Positions 1 to 6,135 of a stretch of DNA of 41,189 nt are shown here, piece after piece (the stretch's first letter is position 1; the number at the start of each line of letters is the position of its first letter). Location: positions 1 through 41,189 of IMG/VR virus record IMGVR_UViG_3300037827_000196; one strand, given 5' to 3'. Both the position numbers and the translations under genes were made by a program. This stretch comes from a virus. The notes under the pieces were generated by a model that saw nothing but the letters and a program-made list of their open reading frames with translations, was not told the origin of the DNA and did no database searches.

Positions 1-100
1 CGTTCTCCGCACTGATGTCCACGGAGCCCGACACTTCGGTGAGTTCTTGGTATCTCCACAAGTTCTCAGAGGTGATTTTCAGATCGCCGCGATGCTTCAT
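1..100 (-). CDS. N-terminal fragment of unrecognised phage protein
   Basis: An open frame reads leftward off the window edge from an ATG at 98-100. Thirty-three codons are visible without a stop. An AAAGG ribosome-binding site lies just upstream on the minus strand (about 107-111). The visible peptide is polar and contains an 'ELTEVSGSVDI' stretch, a wording I associate with beta-solenoid-like phage proteins made of short repeats, but the fragment is too short to assign. It lies downstream of the leftward repressor gene, about 190 bases away, so it could be co-transcribed with it. Confidence 0.4.
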   Translation of the reverse strand, partial: MKHRGDLKITSENLWRYQELTEVSGSVDISAEN

Positions 101-293
101 TTTTTAGACCTTTCGATAAACAGGAAAAGATGACGTATTCATATTGGCTGTTGGAGCGGTAATCGCGTCCTACCGTCATTGAAAGCGCCATCTCGTATCT
201 CCCTCGGTCTGCGGTGCGCGGGCTTTCCCCGCGCTGTCCCGCATGATCGCCTCCGGGTGTGTGTGCCCTTCAGTGGTCCTATTAGTAAGACAC

Positions 294-521
294 TTAATTA
301 GCTTCGTCAATCCTAAAAATAGGACTGCCCCAAATTTTTCTCACGAGCGTCAGATAATGCGAGGCGCGCATGTCCTTGCCGTGCATGGCGCGGCTCAACG
401 TTGATTTGCTGATACCTGTCTCAGTTTCCAACTCGCGCAATCCGATCGCGCGCGCTTGGAGATGAAGACCGATTGCCTCTCCTAGCTGAGAGAGGGTAGG
501 AATGATCGTTGGCTGTTGCAT
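294..521 (-). CDS. Small HTH (Cro/CI-like) repressor candidate
   Basis: This 75-residue protein is essentially one helix-turn-helix domain. The recognition region is around residues 28-50, with 'LRELETETGISKSTLSRAM' fitting the XRE/Cro HTH pattern. It has no C-terminal dimerisation or protease domain. Its position, leftward and back to back with a strong rightward promoter at 575-603, is the classic layout of a phage immunity or early-control switch, so it most likely represses the early operon and perhaps itself. The best leftward -10 (528-533) lies only 7 bases before the ATG, so the message may be leaderless, as for lambda cI from PRM. An inverted repeat TCCTA-N4-TAGGA (311-324) lies in its 3' end. 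Function as the master repressor is inference. Confidence 0.75.
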   Translation of the reverse strand: MQQPTIIPTLSQLGEAIGLHLQARAIGLRELETETGISKSTLSRAMHGKDMRASHYLTLVRKIWGSPIFRIDEAN

Positions 522-527
522 ATGATG

Positions 528-556
528 GACATACGGCGCGACAGAAAAAATGTCAA
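528..556 (-). promoter_or_regulatory. Leftward promoter of the HTH repressor gene
   Basis: On the minus strand a perfect -35 box TTGACA (556-551) is followed by a 17-base spacer and a weak -10 TATGTC (533-528). The start point would fall at about the ATG (521), predicting a leaderless transcript. The -10 matches consensus at only the first three positions, so the promoter may need activation. Confidence 0.45.
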
Positions 557-574
557 GGGTAGGACGATTTCATG

Positions 575-609
575 TTGACAGCCCCGCCGCGTCGTCTTAT
601 CTATAGGAC
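575..609 (+). promoter_or_regulatory. Rightward early promoter with TAGGAC half-site
   Basis: TTGACA (575-580), a 17-base spacer and TATCTA (598-603) form a strong sigma70-type promoter pointing at the early genes. TAGGAC occurs at 604-609 over the start point and again at 560-565, just upstream of the -35. The same hexamer begins the 17-bp palindromes inside two later early promoters (2030, 3076). A TAGGAC-binding repressor, perhaps the HTH protein next door, is a reasonable inference. Confidence 0.6.
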
Positions 610-627
610 GTAACGAGGGAGACGGAA

Positions 628-684
628 ATGACCAAGACCCATACGCAGGGTCGAAACACACATATCCGGCACCATGAGAGATGA
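628..684 (+). CDS. Possible 18-residue leader peptide
   Basis: The first start codon after the early promoter has a good ribosome-binding site (GAGGGAGACGGA) and opens an 18-codon frame rich in His, Thr and Arg. Its TGA overlaps the ATG of a second 18-codon frame (684-740) in a TGATG junction. Both are far below reliable gene length. They may be leader peptides, remnants of a decayed gene, or chance. Confidence 0.3.
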   Translation: MTKTHTQGRNTHIRHHER

Positions 685-740
685 TGGAGCACCGGGCAAT
701 ATGGTGCGATCGGGCGACAGTCACGGATTTTGCGGTTTAG
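684..740 (+). CDS. Possible second 18-residue coupled peptide
   Basis: This frame starts inside the stop of the preceding mini-ORF (TGATG) and ends TAG at 738-740, directly at a small GC hairpin (GCCGG-TTAT-CCGGC, 740-753). Nothing in its sequence is recognisable. A consensus-like TATAAT at 771-776 follows, immediately before cassette A. Confidence 0.2.
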   Translation: MEHRAIWCDRATVTDFAV

Positions 741-782
741 CCGGTTATCCGGCGATTCCTACCGTGCGCCTATAATTCATAG

Positions 783-1375
783 CGTGCTTATCCGGTTGTC
801 GCACACAGGAGCTAGAGGTTGATGCCCAATCACGTCATCAATGAAATTATCTTCCGCGACCTATCCGACGCACAACTCGACGACATTCTGTCGCGGACGA
901 CGGACGCCGAAGGGCACATCGATTTTTCAATTCTCCTGCCTATTCCAATCAATTGTTGGATGGGTAGCGTCAGCGCTGCCGACGAGAAGGCATTCAAGAA
1001 CACCGCGCTCGACTGGTGCCGCGAGAACTGGGGGACGAAGTGGGGCGCCTATGGCACACACAACGGCGCGGAGCGTGTTGGAAGCGTCCTGACGCTCCGT
1101 TTCGACAGCGCCTGGAGGCCGCCCTACGGTTGGCTCGCGGCGCTCATGAACACGTTCAACCTCTCATTCCAGCACAATTGGCTTAGTGAGGGCGAGCAGC
1201 ACGGGCACGTCGGGCATTTCATCTATCAGCCAGAAAATGTTATGGGCGATGTTGATTGGAAGGAAGAGTCGGCATCGTCAGAAATTCACACGCATCTTCA
1301 CGTTCTGCGTTGGGGCGTCGAGCGCTTCGACGAAAACGAGGAATAGTGGCTGTGTGTCTTAACCGGATAAGCATG
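783..1375 (+). mobile_element. Cassette A: TIR-bounded element with one gene (YubB-like)
   Basis: This 593-bp unit is bounded by perfect 8-bp direct repeats ATTCATAG (775-782 and 1376-1383). The left end reads CGTGCTTATCCGGTT and the right end is its inverted copy (AACCGGATAAGCATG). The arms match at about 21 of the first 26 positions, including an inner CACACAG/CTGTGTG block. The element holds a single gene in the direction of the operon. The left arm supplies the ribosome-binding site (ACAGGAG) and the start codon at element positions 37-39. No transposase is present. TIRs with 8-bp duplications are typical of DDE-transposase movement, so mobilisation in trans is inferred. Cassettes B and C share these ends. 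Confidence 0.85.
819..1346 (+). CDS. YubB/DUF1281 (Api92-like) ferredoxin-fold protein
   Basis: The 175-residue product begins 'MPNHVINEI' after the TTG/ATG pair and carries the hallmarks of the Api92/YubB family as I know it: an N-terminal 'PNH/PNW..N' start, 'FSILLPIP' (residues 37-44), 'WCRENWGTKW' (about 66-75) and 'LRFDSAWRPP' (about 92-101). The family is common on plasmids and phages and has no established biochemical role. The start is placed at TTG 819 because the same codon position is used in all three cassettes; ATG 822 is the immediate alternative. The stop is 29 bases before the element end. It is the only cargo of cassette A. Confidence 0.8.
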   Translation: MMPNHVINEIIFRDLSDAQLDDILSRTTDAEGHIDFSILLPIPINCWMGSVSAADEKAFKNTALDWCRENWGTKWGAYGTHNGAERVGSVLTLRFDSAWRPPYGWLAALMNTFNLSFQHNWLSEGEQHGHVGHFIYQPENVMGDVDWKEESASSEIHTHLHVLRWGVERFDENEE

Positions 1376-1412
1376 ATTCATAGTAACGCCACTTAACGGA
1401 AGGATTGTGAAA

Positions 1413-1622
1413 ATGCAAGGCTGGAAACGCGGTTTGCCTCCAGGCAAATACTACGTAGGCATGACTGACGACTTTGAAGTTTACTTTTCACCCGGTGGGA
1501 TAAAGTGGCATCGGCGACGCTCCTCCGAGGAAGTCACCGCAATCAAGGCGGCACGTACCGACGAAATCATGCAGACGTTCGACCCAGACTTCGCCGACTC
1601 GTTCGAGCGAAATGCTCGATAA
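1413..1622 (+). CDS. Small uncharacterised early protein
   Basis: This 69-residue basic-to-mixed protein starts at ATG 1413, chosen because GGAAGG lies nine bases upstream; a GTG at 1407 is also possible. It shows 'LPPGKYYVGM..DFEVYFSPGGIKWHRR', which looks like a small beta-rich domain. I do not recognise it. Cassette A was inserted directly upstream, between its ribosome-binding site region and a possible TATAAT box at 771-776. Confidence 0.55.
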   Translation: MQGWKRGLPPGKYYVGMTDDFEVYFSPGGIKWHRRRSSEEVTAIKAARTDEIMQTFDPDFADSFERNAR

Positions 1623-1641
1623 TCTGTGTTAGGAGAACACT

Positions 1642-1755
1642 GTGTTTCACGGAATCTATAATGCGCGGCAGGCGGGTCTAAGCGCATTTGAGTTGGTGAT
1701 GATCGTCATTGCTGTCGGATTGGTTATTGACTGGCTTTTCACACGACGACAATAA
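1642..1755 (+). CDS. Small single-span membrane protein
   Basis: This GTG-initiated 37-residue frame has a good ribosome-binding site (TAGGAG, eight bases upstream). Residues 16-33 form one hydrophobic helix ('FELVMIVIAVGLVIDWLF') ending in an Arg-Arg-Gln tail, so the protein should sit in the inner membrane with a short positively charged C-terminus. Role unknown; small early phage membrane proteins often interfere with host envelope functions, which is only a general analogy. Confidence 0.55.
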   Translation: MFHGIYNARQAGLSAFELVMIVIAVGLVIDWLFTRRQ

Positions 1756-1787
1756 TTAACCCTAACTGTAGGTAGGAGACATTTCAA

Positions 1788-1997
1788 ATGCGCGGGCGGC
1801 CTCCGCAGTTATGCCCTCACGGTATTCTTGGAAAATCCAAATGCAGGAAATGCAAGACCGATACAAACCGTTCTTACGATTGGGGAGAATGGTATCAGAG
1901 ACTGCGCGCTAACCCCATACGTCTTCAAGAGCGCCGCGAAAAAGTCAACGCGCAGCGGCGTGGGATGGGATACGGACGCAAAAATAATTCGTCCTAA
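1788..1997 (+). CDS. Small basic protein with Cys/His cluster
   Basis: This 69-residue, strongly basic protein starts at ATG 1788 behind a clear GGTAGGAG site. Near the N-terminus it has C-P-H, then six residues, then C-R-K-C (residues 9-22), which can form a zinc site. The rest is rich in Arg, Lys, Asn and Trp. Nucleic-acid binding is a reasonable guess from charge and Cys spacing, but no family is recognised. Confidence 0.5.
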   Translation: MRGRPPQLCPHGILGKSKCRKCKTDTNRSYDWGEWYQRLRANPIRLQERREKVNAQRRGMGYGRKNNSS

Positions 1998-2021
1998 CCA
2001 TGAATATCGCGTGTTTTAGGC

Positions 2022-2050
2022 TTGCATCATAGGACATAATGCCCTATCAT
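2022..2050 (+). promoter_or_regulatory. Early promoter with 17-bp operator palindrome
   Basis: TTGCAT (2022-2027) and TATCAT (2045-2050) are 17 bases apart. The spacer is filled by TAGGACATAATGCCCTA (2030-2046), a near-palindrome centred on CATAATG. An almost identical palindrome lies in the same place in a second promoter at 3067-3096. An operator between -35 and -10 is the usual geometry for repression. Confidence 0.5.
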
Positions 2051-2076
2051 CCGTCGTGTTGAGAGGGAGTTTAGAA

Positions 2077-2298
2077 ATGTCCTACACGATTGAAGCGGCA
2101 AGCGAATGGGGAAACGGCATAGGGCCGAATGGAACCGGACGCCGCGCGAAAGTAACGGGCTTTTACGTGATCAGCCCGCGTGGTCGCAAAGTTAGGGCAT
2201 TTACCGGCCCGCAAGCGGAGGCCCAAGCGAAGGCATGGGCGGTTCGTTGTGACGAAATGCAGGAAGCGGGGCAGATTGACCCATGCTTATCCGTTTAA
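2077..2298 (+). CDS. Small uncharacterised protein, 3' end altered by cassette B
   Basis: The 73-residue protein starts at ATG 2077 with an AGAGGGAG site 11 bases upstream. It has a compact beta-rich look ('KVTGFYVISPRGRKVRAFTGPQAEAQAKAWAVRCDEM') resembling small single-stranded-nucleic-acid or DUF-type phage proteins, but I cannot name it. Its last five residues (PCLSV) are encoded by the left terminal repeat of cassette B. Removing the cassette and one 8-bp repeat restores an ending '..QIDL' followed by TGA that overlaps the next gene's ATG (2863). The insertion therefore changed only the C-terminal tail. Confidence 0.55.
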   Translation: MSYTIEAASEWGNGIGPNGTGRRAKVTGFYVISPRGRKVRAFTGPQAEAQAKAWAVRCDEMQEAGQIDPCLSV

Positions 2299-2853
2299 CA
2301 CCCACAGGAGCTAAATCTTGATTACACGCACATGGGCAATGCCCAATAAATGGACGTTCAAAATTCCGCCAATCATGGAGTTAGTAAAACGCTACGCGGG
2401 CAACGGTACTGGGTGGGCTGATCCGTTTGCGGGTCAAAGCGACTTTGCGGAATTTAGAAATGACCTTAACCCGGGCAACAAGCAGCCTTCGCAAACAGAA
2501 GCGGCTGAGTTTATGAGCACTTTCCAATCAGCAAGTCTTAGTGGTGTAATTTTTGATCCGCCCTATAGCTTGACTCAAGTGAGCCGTTCCTATGAAGAAA
2601 TGGGGTATAAATTTGCCGGTAAGGAAAACCCCACGGGCGGCTTTCCTAAAGTTCGGGACGCGATCAGTCGCAGCGTTCGTGGCGGCGGCATTTGTGTATC
2701 ATTCGGTTGGAACACGGTCGGCATGGGGAAGGGAAGATTGTTTGAAATAATCGAAATCTTAATCGTGTCTCACGGCGGAAACCGAAACGACACGCTCTGC
2801 ACAGTTGAGCGGAGGCTCTAATGGTGCATGTGGGTGATAACCGGATAAGCATG
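2282..2853 (+). mobile_element. Cassette B: TIR-bounded element with DNA methyltransferase
   Basis: This 572-bp unit is flanked by perfect 8-bp direct repeats GATTGACC (2274-2281 and 2854-2861). The ends are CATGCTTATCCG on the left and CGGATAAGCATG on the right; the arms match at about 23 of 25 positions and share an inner CACCCACA/TGTGGGTG block that differs from the CACACAG block of cassette A. The left arm again provides the ACAGGAG site and a TTG start codon at element positions 37-39. It sits exactly at the former ATGA junction of two coupled genes. One gene, same orientation as the operon, no transposase. Confidence 0.85.
2318..2821 (+). CDS. Small DNA (probably adenine-N6) methyltransferase
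   Basis: The 167-residue product has the two core motifs of an N6-adenine or N4-cytosine methyltransferase: DPFAG (residues 35-39, SAM-binding motif I) and DPPY (80-83, catalytic motif IV). It lacks a sizeable target-recognition domain, so it is a minimal enzyme of the type often found in phages. It would methylate DNA, perhaps to protect against host restriction. The start is placed at TTG 2318 by analogy with the other cassettes; ATG 2339 is in frame. It is the only cargo of cassette B. Activity and specificity cannot be read from sequence alone. Confidence 0.8.
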   Translation: MITRTWAMPNKWTFKIPPIMELVKRYAGNGTGWADPFAGQSDFAEFRNDLNPGNKQPSQTEAAEFMSTFQSASLSGVIFDPPYSLTQVSRSYEEMGYKFAGKENPTGGFPKVRDAISRSVRGGGICVSFGWNTVGMGKGRLFEIIEILIVSHGGNRNDTLCTVERRL

Positions 2854-2862
2854 GATTGACCT

Positions 2863-3078
2863 ATGACAAACGAGGAAATCGAAGAGGCCAAATGGATCGC
2901 TCATGCGCGCGAGTGCGAAAGCGCCGCATTGGCCTACCTTCGCGAGCAGCGAAGGGTTAAGAGGATACAAAACCGCTTTGATCGTATGTGGGGCGAGCAC
3001 TGTGCGGCTTGCGGGATTGTCTTTTACCGCAGCGATAAGAAATGGCCAAAATGTCCTAATTGTGGCTTGACAGGATAG
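2863..3078 (+). CDS. Small zinc-ribbon protein
   Basis: This 71-residue protein has an N-terminal helical, charged half and a C-terminal zinc ribbon: CAAC (residues 47-50) and CPNC (65-68). Before insertion of cassette B its ATG overlapped the stop of the upstream gene. Zinc ribbons of this size usually bind nucleic acid or a protein partner; the partner is unknown. Confidence 0.6.
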   Translation: MTNEEIEEAKWIAHARECESAALAYLREQRRVKRIQNRFDRMWGEHCAACGIVFYRSDKKWPKCPNCGLTG

Positions 3079-3096
3079 GACATTATGCCCTAATGT
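3067..3096 (+). promoter_or_regulatory. Second early promoter with operator palindrome
   Basis: TTGACA (3067-3072) overlaps the end of the zinc-ribbon gene and TAATGT (3091-3096) follows after 18 bases. TAGGACATTATGCCCTA (3076-3092) fills the spacer, differing at one base from the copy at 2030-2046. This is the second of two matched operator-promoter units. Confidence 0.5.
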
Positions 3097-3142
3097 CTCA
3101 GTCGTCGGGGCAATGCCGCCCGCCCAATCTAGGGAGCAGACA

Positions 3143-3445
3143 ATGGGCCAAGATTTCGAGACCGCGCTACAAACCTATTTCGACGGCTGCAAGGCGATCG
3201 AAGCCGCCTATCGAGAAAAGCACTATCCCAACAATCAGCCGCGTGAATGGCGGATTGACCGCTTGCAGAAGCGCGTCCGCATCGTGTCCGACAATTCGGC
3301 GCATAGTTTCATCGATTATGAAACTGGCGACGTGCTTAAGGCAGCTAGCTGGAAAGTGCCGGCGAAACACGCTCGCGGCAACATTTATGCTGAGGATCAC
3401 GGACTGAAACTCATGGGTCCATACGGTCCCGCCTATCTGCGGTAG
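3143..3445 (+). CDS. Uncharacterised phage protein with KHARGNI motif
   Basis: The 100-residue protein starts at ATG 3143 behind AGGGAG. Its C-terminal half reads 'RIVSDNSAHSFIDYETGDVLKAASWKVPAKHARGNIY'. The 'GDVLKAA.WK.PAKHARGNI' block is one I recognise from many small uncharacterised phage proteins. It has no assigned activity. It is the first gene after the operator-promoter at 3067-3096. Confidence 0.65.
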   Translation: MGQDFETALQTYFDGCKAIEAAYREKHYPNNQPREWRIDRLQKRVRIVSDNSAHSFIDYETGDVLKAASWKVPAKHARGNIYAEDHGLKLMGPYGPAYLR

Positions 3446-3456
3446 GAATTGAAGCC

Positions 3457-3681
3457 ATGAAAGCGTCCGAGAAATTTGCAGCTAGCCGTCCCCGTGTTGG
3501 ACAGGTGATCAGCTATCGCGGCGAGCCTGTCGGCAAAGTCACGAATGTTGAGGGCGGCTTGTGCTGGCGTAGCTATCCCGATGGTGAAAGCCTTCCGTTC
3601 ATTTGGTGCTTCAACGATGGGCTGAATGCCCTACACGATTGGCCTACAAAGGCCGGAAAGTGCGCGCTGTGTCCATCCTAA
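3457..3681 (+). CDS. Small uncharacterised protein
   Basis: This 74-residue protein begins 'MKASEKFAASRPRVGQVISYRGEPVGKV', a short beta-strand-rich domain with four Cys residues, two of them in a C-terminal C-x2-C. It is followed without a gap by the next gene. No family recognised. Confidence 0.5.
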   Translation: MKASEKFAASRPRVGQVISYRGEPVGKVTNVEGGLCWRSYPDGESLPFIWCFNDGLNALHDWPTKAGKCALCPS

Positions 3682-3914
3682 AGCACCTAATGGACGTTTG
3701 CCCGTTTCGGGTAGGCCAGACCGTTCGTGTTCGTCAGGGCTCCGACGCGTGGCGCTCTGATTGGAGGGGCGTGTACGTGATCACCGGTATCCGTTGGGAA
3801 TATCAGCGCGCGAATGGGCAACTCAGCATAGAGCTTGCCACAGATGACGAAATCGAGCGCGGATACGGCGCTACTGACGATTTCCGCGTTGACGACTTAG
3901 AGCCTGTGACGTGA
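3669..3914 (+). CDS. Small uncharacterised protein
   Basis: The core 'RVGQTVRVRQGSDAWRSDWRGVYVITGIRWEYQRANGQLSIELAT' looks like a small SH3-like beta barrel. GTG 3669 has GGAAAG eight bases upstream and overlaps the previous gene by 13 bases; ATG 3690 is an alternative with a weaker site. The stop overlaps the next start in a GTGA junction. Confidence 0.5.
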   Translation: MSILKHLMDVCPFRVGQTVRVRQGSDAWRSDWRGVYVITGIRWEYQRANGQLSIELATDDEIERGYGATDDFRVDDLEPVT

Positions 3915-4267
3915 CGGCCGCCGAGCTAAAAGACGCACGCAAGCGGCTCGGTCTAACCGCCGAGGGTTTCGCGCGCCTCGTGCGCGTCAGCGGAGGCCGT
4001 ACAGTGCGACGTTGGGAGCGCGGCGACATTCCGGTGCCCGGATCGATTGCCGCGCTCACAGAGCTTGCGCTGCGGTTTCCCGACGTGCGAGCGTTTTTGG
4101 AAGATAGAATTTCGCAGGCTGCTCGTGAGCGGCTTATAGCCAACTCGACGCCATGTCCGAAATGCGGAGCGGATTGGGGGCTGATTGCACGTTGCGCCGC
4201 TCCCGATTGTCCGTCTACAGAAGCAAGACTTGAGGCGTTCCGCAAGGCGTTGGCGGAGCAGCAATAA
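3911..4267 (+). CDS. HTH protein with C-terminal zinc-binding segment
   Basis: Residues 1-55 form an XRE-like HTH ('LKDARKRLGLTAEGFARLVRVSGGRTVRRWERGDIPVPGSI', the pattern of YiaG/antitoxin-type regulators). Residues 82-99 hold four Cys (CPKC and C.APDC), a possible zinc knuckle. The GTG start overlaps the preceding TGA. It may be a second early regulator; what it binds is unknown. Confidence 0.65.
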   Translation: MTAAELKDARKRLGLTAEGFARLVRVSGGRTVRRWERGDIPVPGSIAALTELALRFPDVRAFLEDRISQAARERLIANSTPCPKCGADWGLIARCAAPDCPSTEARLEAFRKALAEQQ

Positions 4268-4299
4268 TGCGTGCCAACAGCCTTTAGCGAGCATTTTCA

Positions 4300-4491
4300 A
4301 TGACTCTGCCGCTGACCGAACCGCTCCTGTTTACCCACGATCATCGCGAGTGGTTCGCGCAGAAATGGGCGACCAGCGACCCTAGCGCGCCGTTCGTTTG
4401 GAAATACCGCCCCGCGCATCCTGAGCGCGGAATGCCCGACCTTGCGCGTTACCAAGCCACTCGCGCGTATTTCGAGCGCAGCATCGCGTGA
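4300..4491 (+). CDS. Small uncharacterised protein next to CHC2 gene
   Basis: This 63-residue protein is rich in Trp, Arg and Pro ('EWFAQKWATSDPSAPFVWKYRPAHPERGMPDLARYQATRAYFERSIA'). Its stop overlaps the GTG of the CHC2 gene (GTGA), so it is coupled to DNA replication, but it has no recognisable domain. Confidence 0.5.
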   Translation: MTLPLTEPLLFTHDHREWFAQKWATSDPSAPFVWKYRPAHPERGMPDLARYQATRAYFERSIA

Positions 4492-4862
4492 GACCCGATC
4501 TCGTCGAGTTGATTGGCGCTAGCGTCAAACTACGGCGGGCGGGGCGGCGATGGGTGGGGCTCTGTCCATTTCATCCGGATCGTCATCCGTCGTTCAACGT
4601 GTTCCACGCACGCCACGGAGGCTGGCTATGGAACTGTCTTGTATGCCAAGAGCACGGCGACGAAATTACCTGGTTACGCAAGACCCGCAACATGACGTAT
4701 GGGGAGGCTGCGAAGGAACTCGGGCGTCCAGGTGCATACAAACCACATCCTGCTATCCTAGCGGCTCGGGCGGCAGAGGAGGCACGCGAAGCTAAGATGG
4801 TGGCGTTTCTCGATCGTCATCCTGATACGTGTTTGCCGGCTTGGATTATCGCTTGGGATTGA
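4488..4862 (+). CDS. Stand-alone CHC2 primase zinc-binding domain
   Basis: The 124-residue protein contains the CHC2 zinc finger of DnaG-type primases: CPFH (residues 26-29) and CLVC (50-53), with 'DRHPSFNVF' between them. This domain reads the template during primer start. It lacks a Toprim catalytic core. The Toprim domain is found instead on the Toprim-helicase at 7309, so the phage seems to split primase functions over two polypeptides separated by the leftward ParB island. Its last 17 bases overlap the convergent HTH gene. Confidence 0.75.
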   Translation: MRPDLVELIGASVKLRRAGRRWVGLCPFHPDRHPSFNVFHARHGGWLWNCLVCQEHGDEITWLRKTRNMTYGEAAKELGRPGAYKPHPAILAARAAEEAREAKMVAFLDRHPDTCLPAWIIAWD

Positions 4863-5067
4863 GCGCTAGGCGCAAGCGTCTGCGAGACATGCTGAGCGCC
4901 AAGAGTATGAAGCTATCCACGTAGAGCGGGACGGCAAGCGCGCATTCGTTCTCGGGATTGCTGCACCAGCGGCTTATCGTGACACGGTGCGTTCCCATCA
5001 ACTTGGCAAAAGCAGAGCGGGACAACCCTAGCTCGACTAGAGCGTCCCGCAGTTCGGAATTAGTCAT
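4846..5067 (-). CDS. Small HTH regulator in leftward island
   Basis: This 73-residue protein has an HTH ('LRDALVELGLSRSAFAKLMGTHRVTISRW', residues 6-34) followed by a short hydrophobic tail. It is the last gene of a leftward group with the ParB-like protein. Its 3' end overlaps the convergent CHC2 gene. Regulatory role inferred only from the HTH. Confidence 0.6.
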   Translation of the reverse strand: MTNSELRDALVELGLSRSAFAKLMGTHRVTISRWCSNPENECALAVPLYVDSFILLALSMSRRRLRLALNPKR

Positions 5068-5143
5068 TGACCGTCCGCAAGAAAGTTGCGAGCGCTTTCC
5101 TTGCCGGGTGCGCTCGCCAACCCGTTCTCAGGCCCGGAGGTTG

Positions 5144-6058
5144 TTAGGCCCGCAAGCTCGCATCCATCATTTGCCGCGCACCGCTCACACTCGCCTCGCG
5201 GCGTTCCTCCTCGCGGTCGCGCAACCGATCCTCGAACACGGTCAGCCATTCGATGATGCCAGACACATCGTCAGCCCGCATCATGAACAGCGTCGCGGCG
5301 GTGCGCGCGTCATAATCGTTAGCGACGATGTTCTTGAGCAAGGCGATTGCCTTATCGAGCATCCCTTGGTTGCCCTGCGGCTTGGTTGCCTCGGGCTTCG
5401 TCTGTGGCAGGCTGCGGGCGGTGATCTTGGTCTTGCCCTTCGCCTTGGTGGTTTCGCGGGCAAGCGCCAGTGCAGCCCCGGCACCCTCCGCGCCCTCCGA
5501 GCGCACCATCGCTACGGCATTGGTTGCGGACAGTTCACCGGCCCGCACCGCGTCGCGCACGTCCTGCGGCGCCTCCAAGAGCTTTTCGAGGTTTGCGACC
5601 TGTTGCGTGGTCTTGAAGCCGAGCCGCGCGGCGATCTTTTCGCGGGTCCAACCGTAACCCATGAGCCGGCGCACAACCTCGGCCTTTTCCAGCCCGCTTA
5701 GCGGCTCGCCACCGTTGAGGGTGATAAGCCGCGCGGTGCGCTCCGCATCGCCGATCGCTCGCGGCTCGGCAATCGCGGGAACCGAGTCAATCTCGACTCC
5801 TTCGGCGATCAGCGCCATGACGCAATGCAGGCGACGATGACCACTGACCACGAACAGGTCATCGCCAACGAGCCTGATTTCGAGCGGAACCTGTACGCCA
5901 TCGGCGCGGATTTGCTCTTTCAACTCGTCCAACGCCTGCTGCGCGGACGGCGCCGATAGGTCGCGCACGTTGAAACCGTCTTGAATGCGCAACAGCTTCG
6001 GGTCAACGCGGAACTGATCAGCCTTCGCCAAGATGGCGGTATGGTCTCGTAGCTTCAT
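5144..6058 (-). CDS. ParB-like nuclease/partition-domain protein
   Basis: The 304-residue product has an N-terminal ParB/Spo0J-type domain with the conserved 'VSGHRRLHC' box (residues 71-79), followed by 'LITLNGGEPLSGLEKAEVVRRLMGYGWTREKIAARLGFKTTQQVANL' (about 112-160), the central HTH that reads parS-like sites. The C-terminal part is charged and probably dimerises. No ParA-type ATPase is visible. It could support plasmid-like maintenance, act as a transcription regulator, or bind the replication origin; the sequence does not decide. A GGAGG site precedes the ATG. It shares a leftward operon with the 68-residue protein and the HTH gene. Confidence 0.8.
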   Translation of the reverse strand: MKLRDHTAILAKADQFRVDPKLLRIQDGFNVRDLSAPSAQQALDELKEQIRADGVQVPLEIRLVGDDLFVVSGHRRLHCVMALIAEGVEIDSVPAIAEPRAIGDAERTARLITLNGGEPLSGLEKAEVVRRLMGYGWTREKIAARLGFKTTQQVANLEKLLEAPQDVRDAVRAGELSATNAVAMVRSEGAEGAGAALALARETTKAKGKTKITARSLPQTKPEATKPQGNQGMLDKAIALLKNIVANDYDARTAATLFMMRADDVSGIIEWLTVFEDRLRDREEERREASVSGARQMMDASLRA

Positions 6059-6135
6059 AACTTCCCTCCGTTTGAGATGCAGAGCCGATCGTGGCGCTGC
6101 GCTATGCCCTGCCGCAACAGGGCACGCCGCAGAAC

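Noticed and set aside
216-234. GC-rich hairpin GCGCGGG/CCCGCGC as a terminator of the repressor gene
   Set aside because: No T-tract follows the stem on either strand, so an intrinsic terminator is not supported.
482-724. 80-residue leftward frame upstream of the repressor
   Set aside because: It overlaps the repressor start, both divergent promoters and the TAGGAC sites, and has no ribosome-binding site.
5064-5249. 61-residue leftward frame between HTH and ParB-like genes
   Set aside because: It overlaps the ParB-like gene by about 105 bases and has a shadow-like composition, although its stop overlaps the HTH start.
4958-5701. 247-residue rightward frame
   Set aside because: It is antisense to the ParB-like and HTH genes, which have clear domains and ribosome-binding sites; its Arg/Ala/Leu-rich peptide is typical of a shadow frame.
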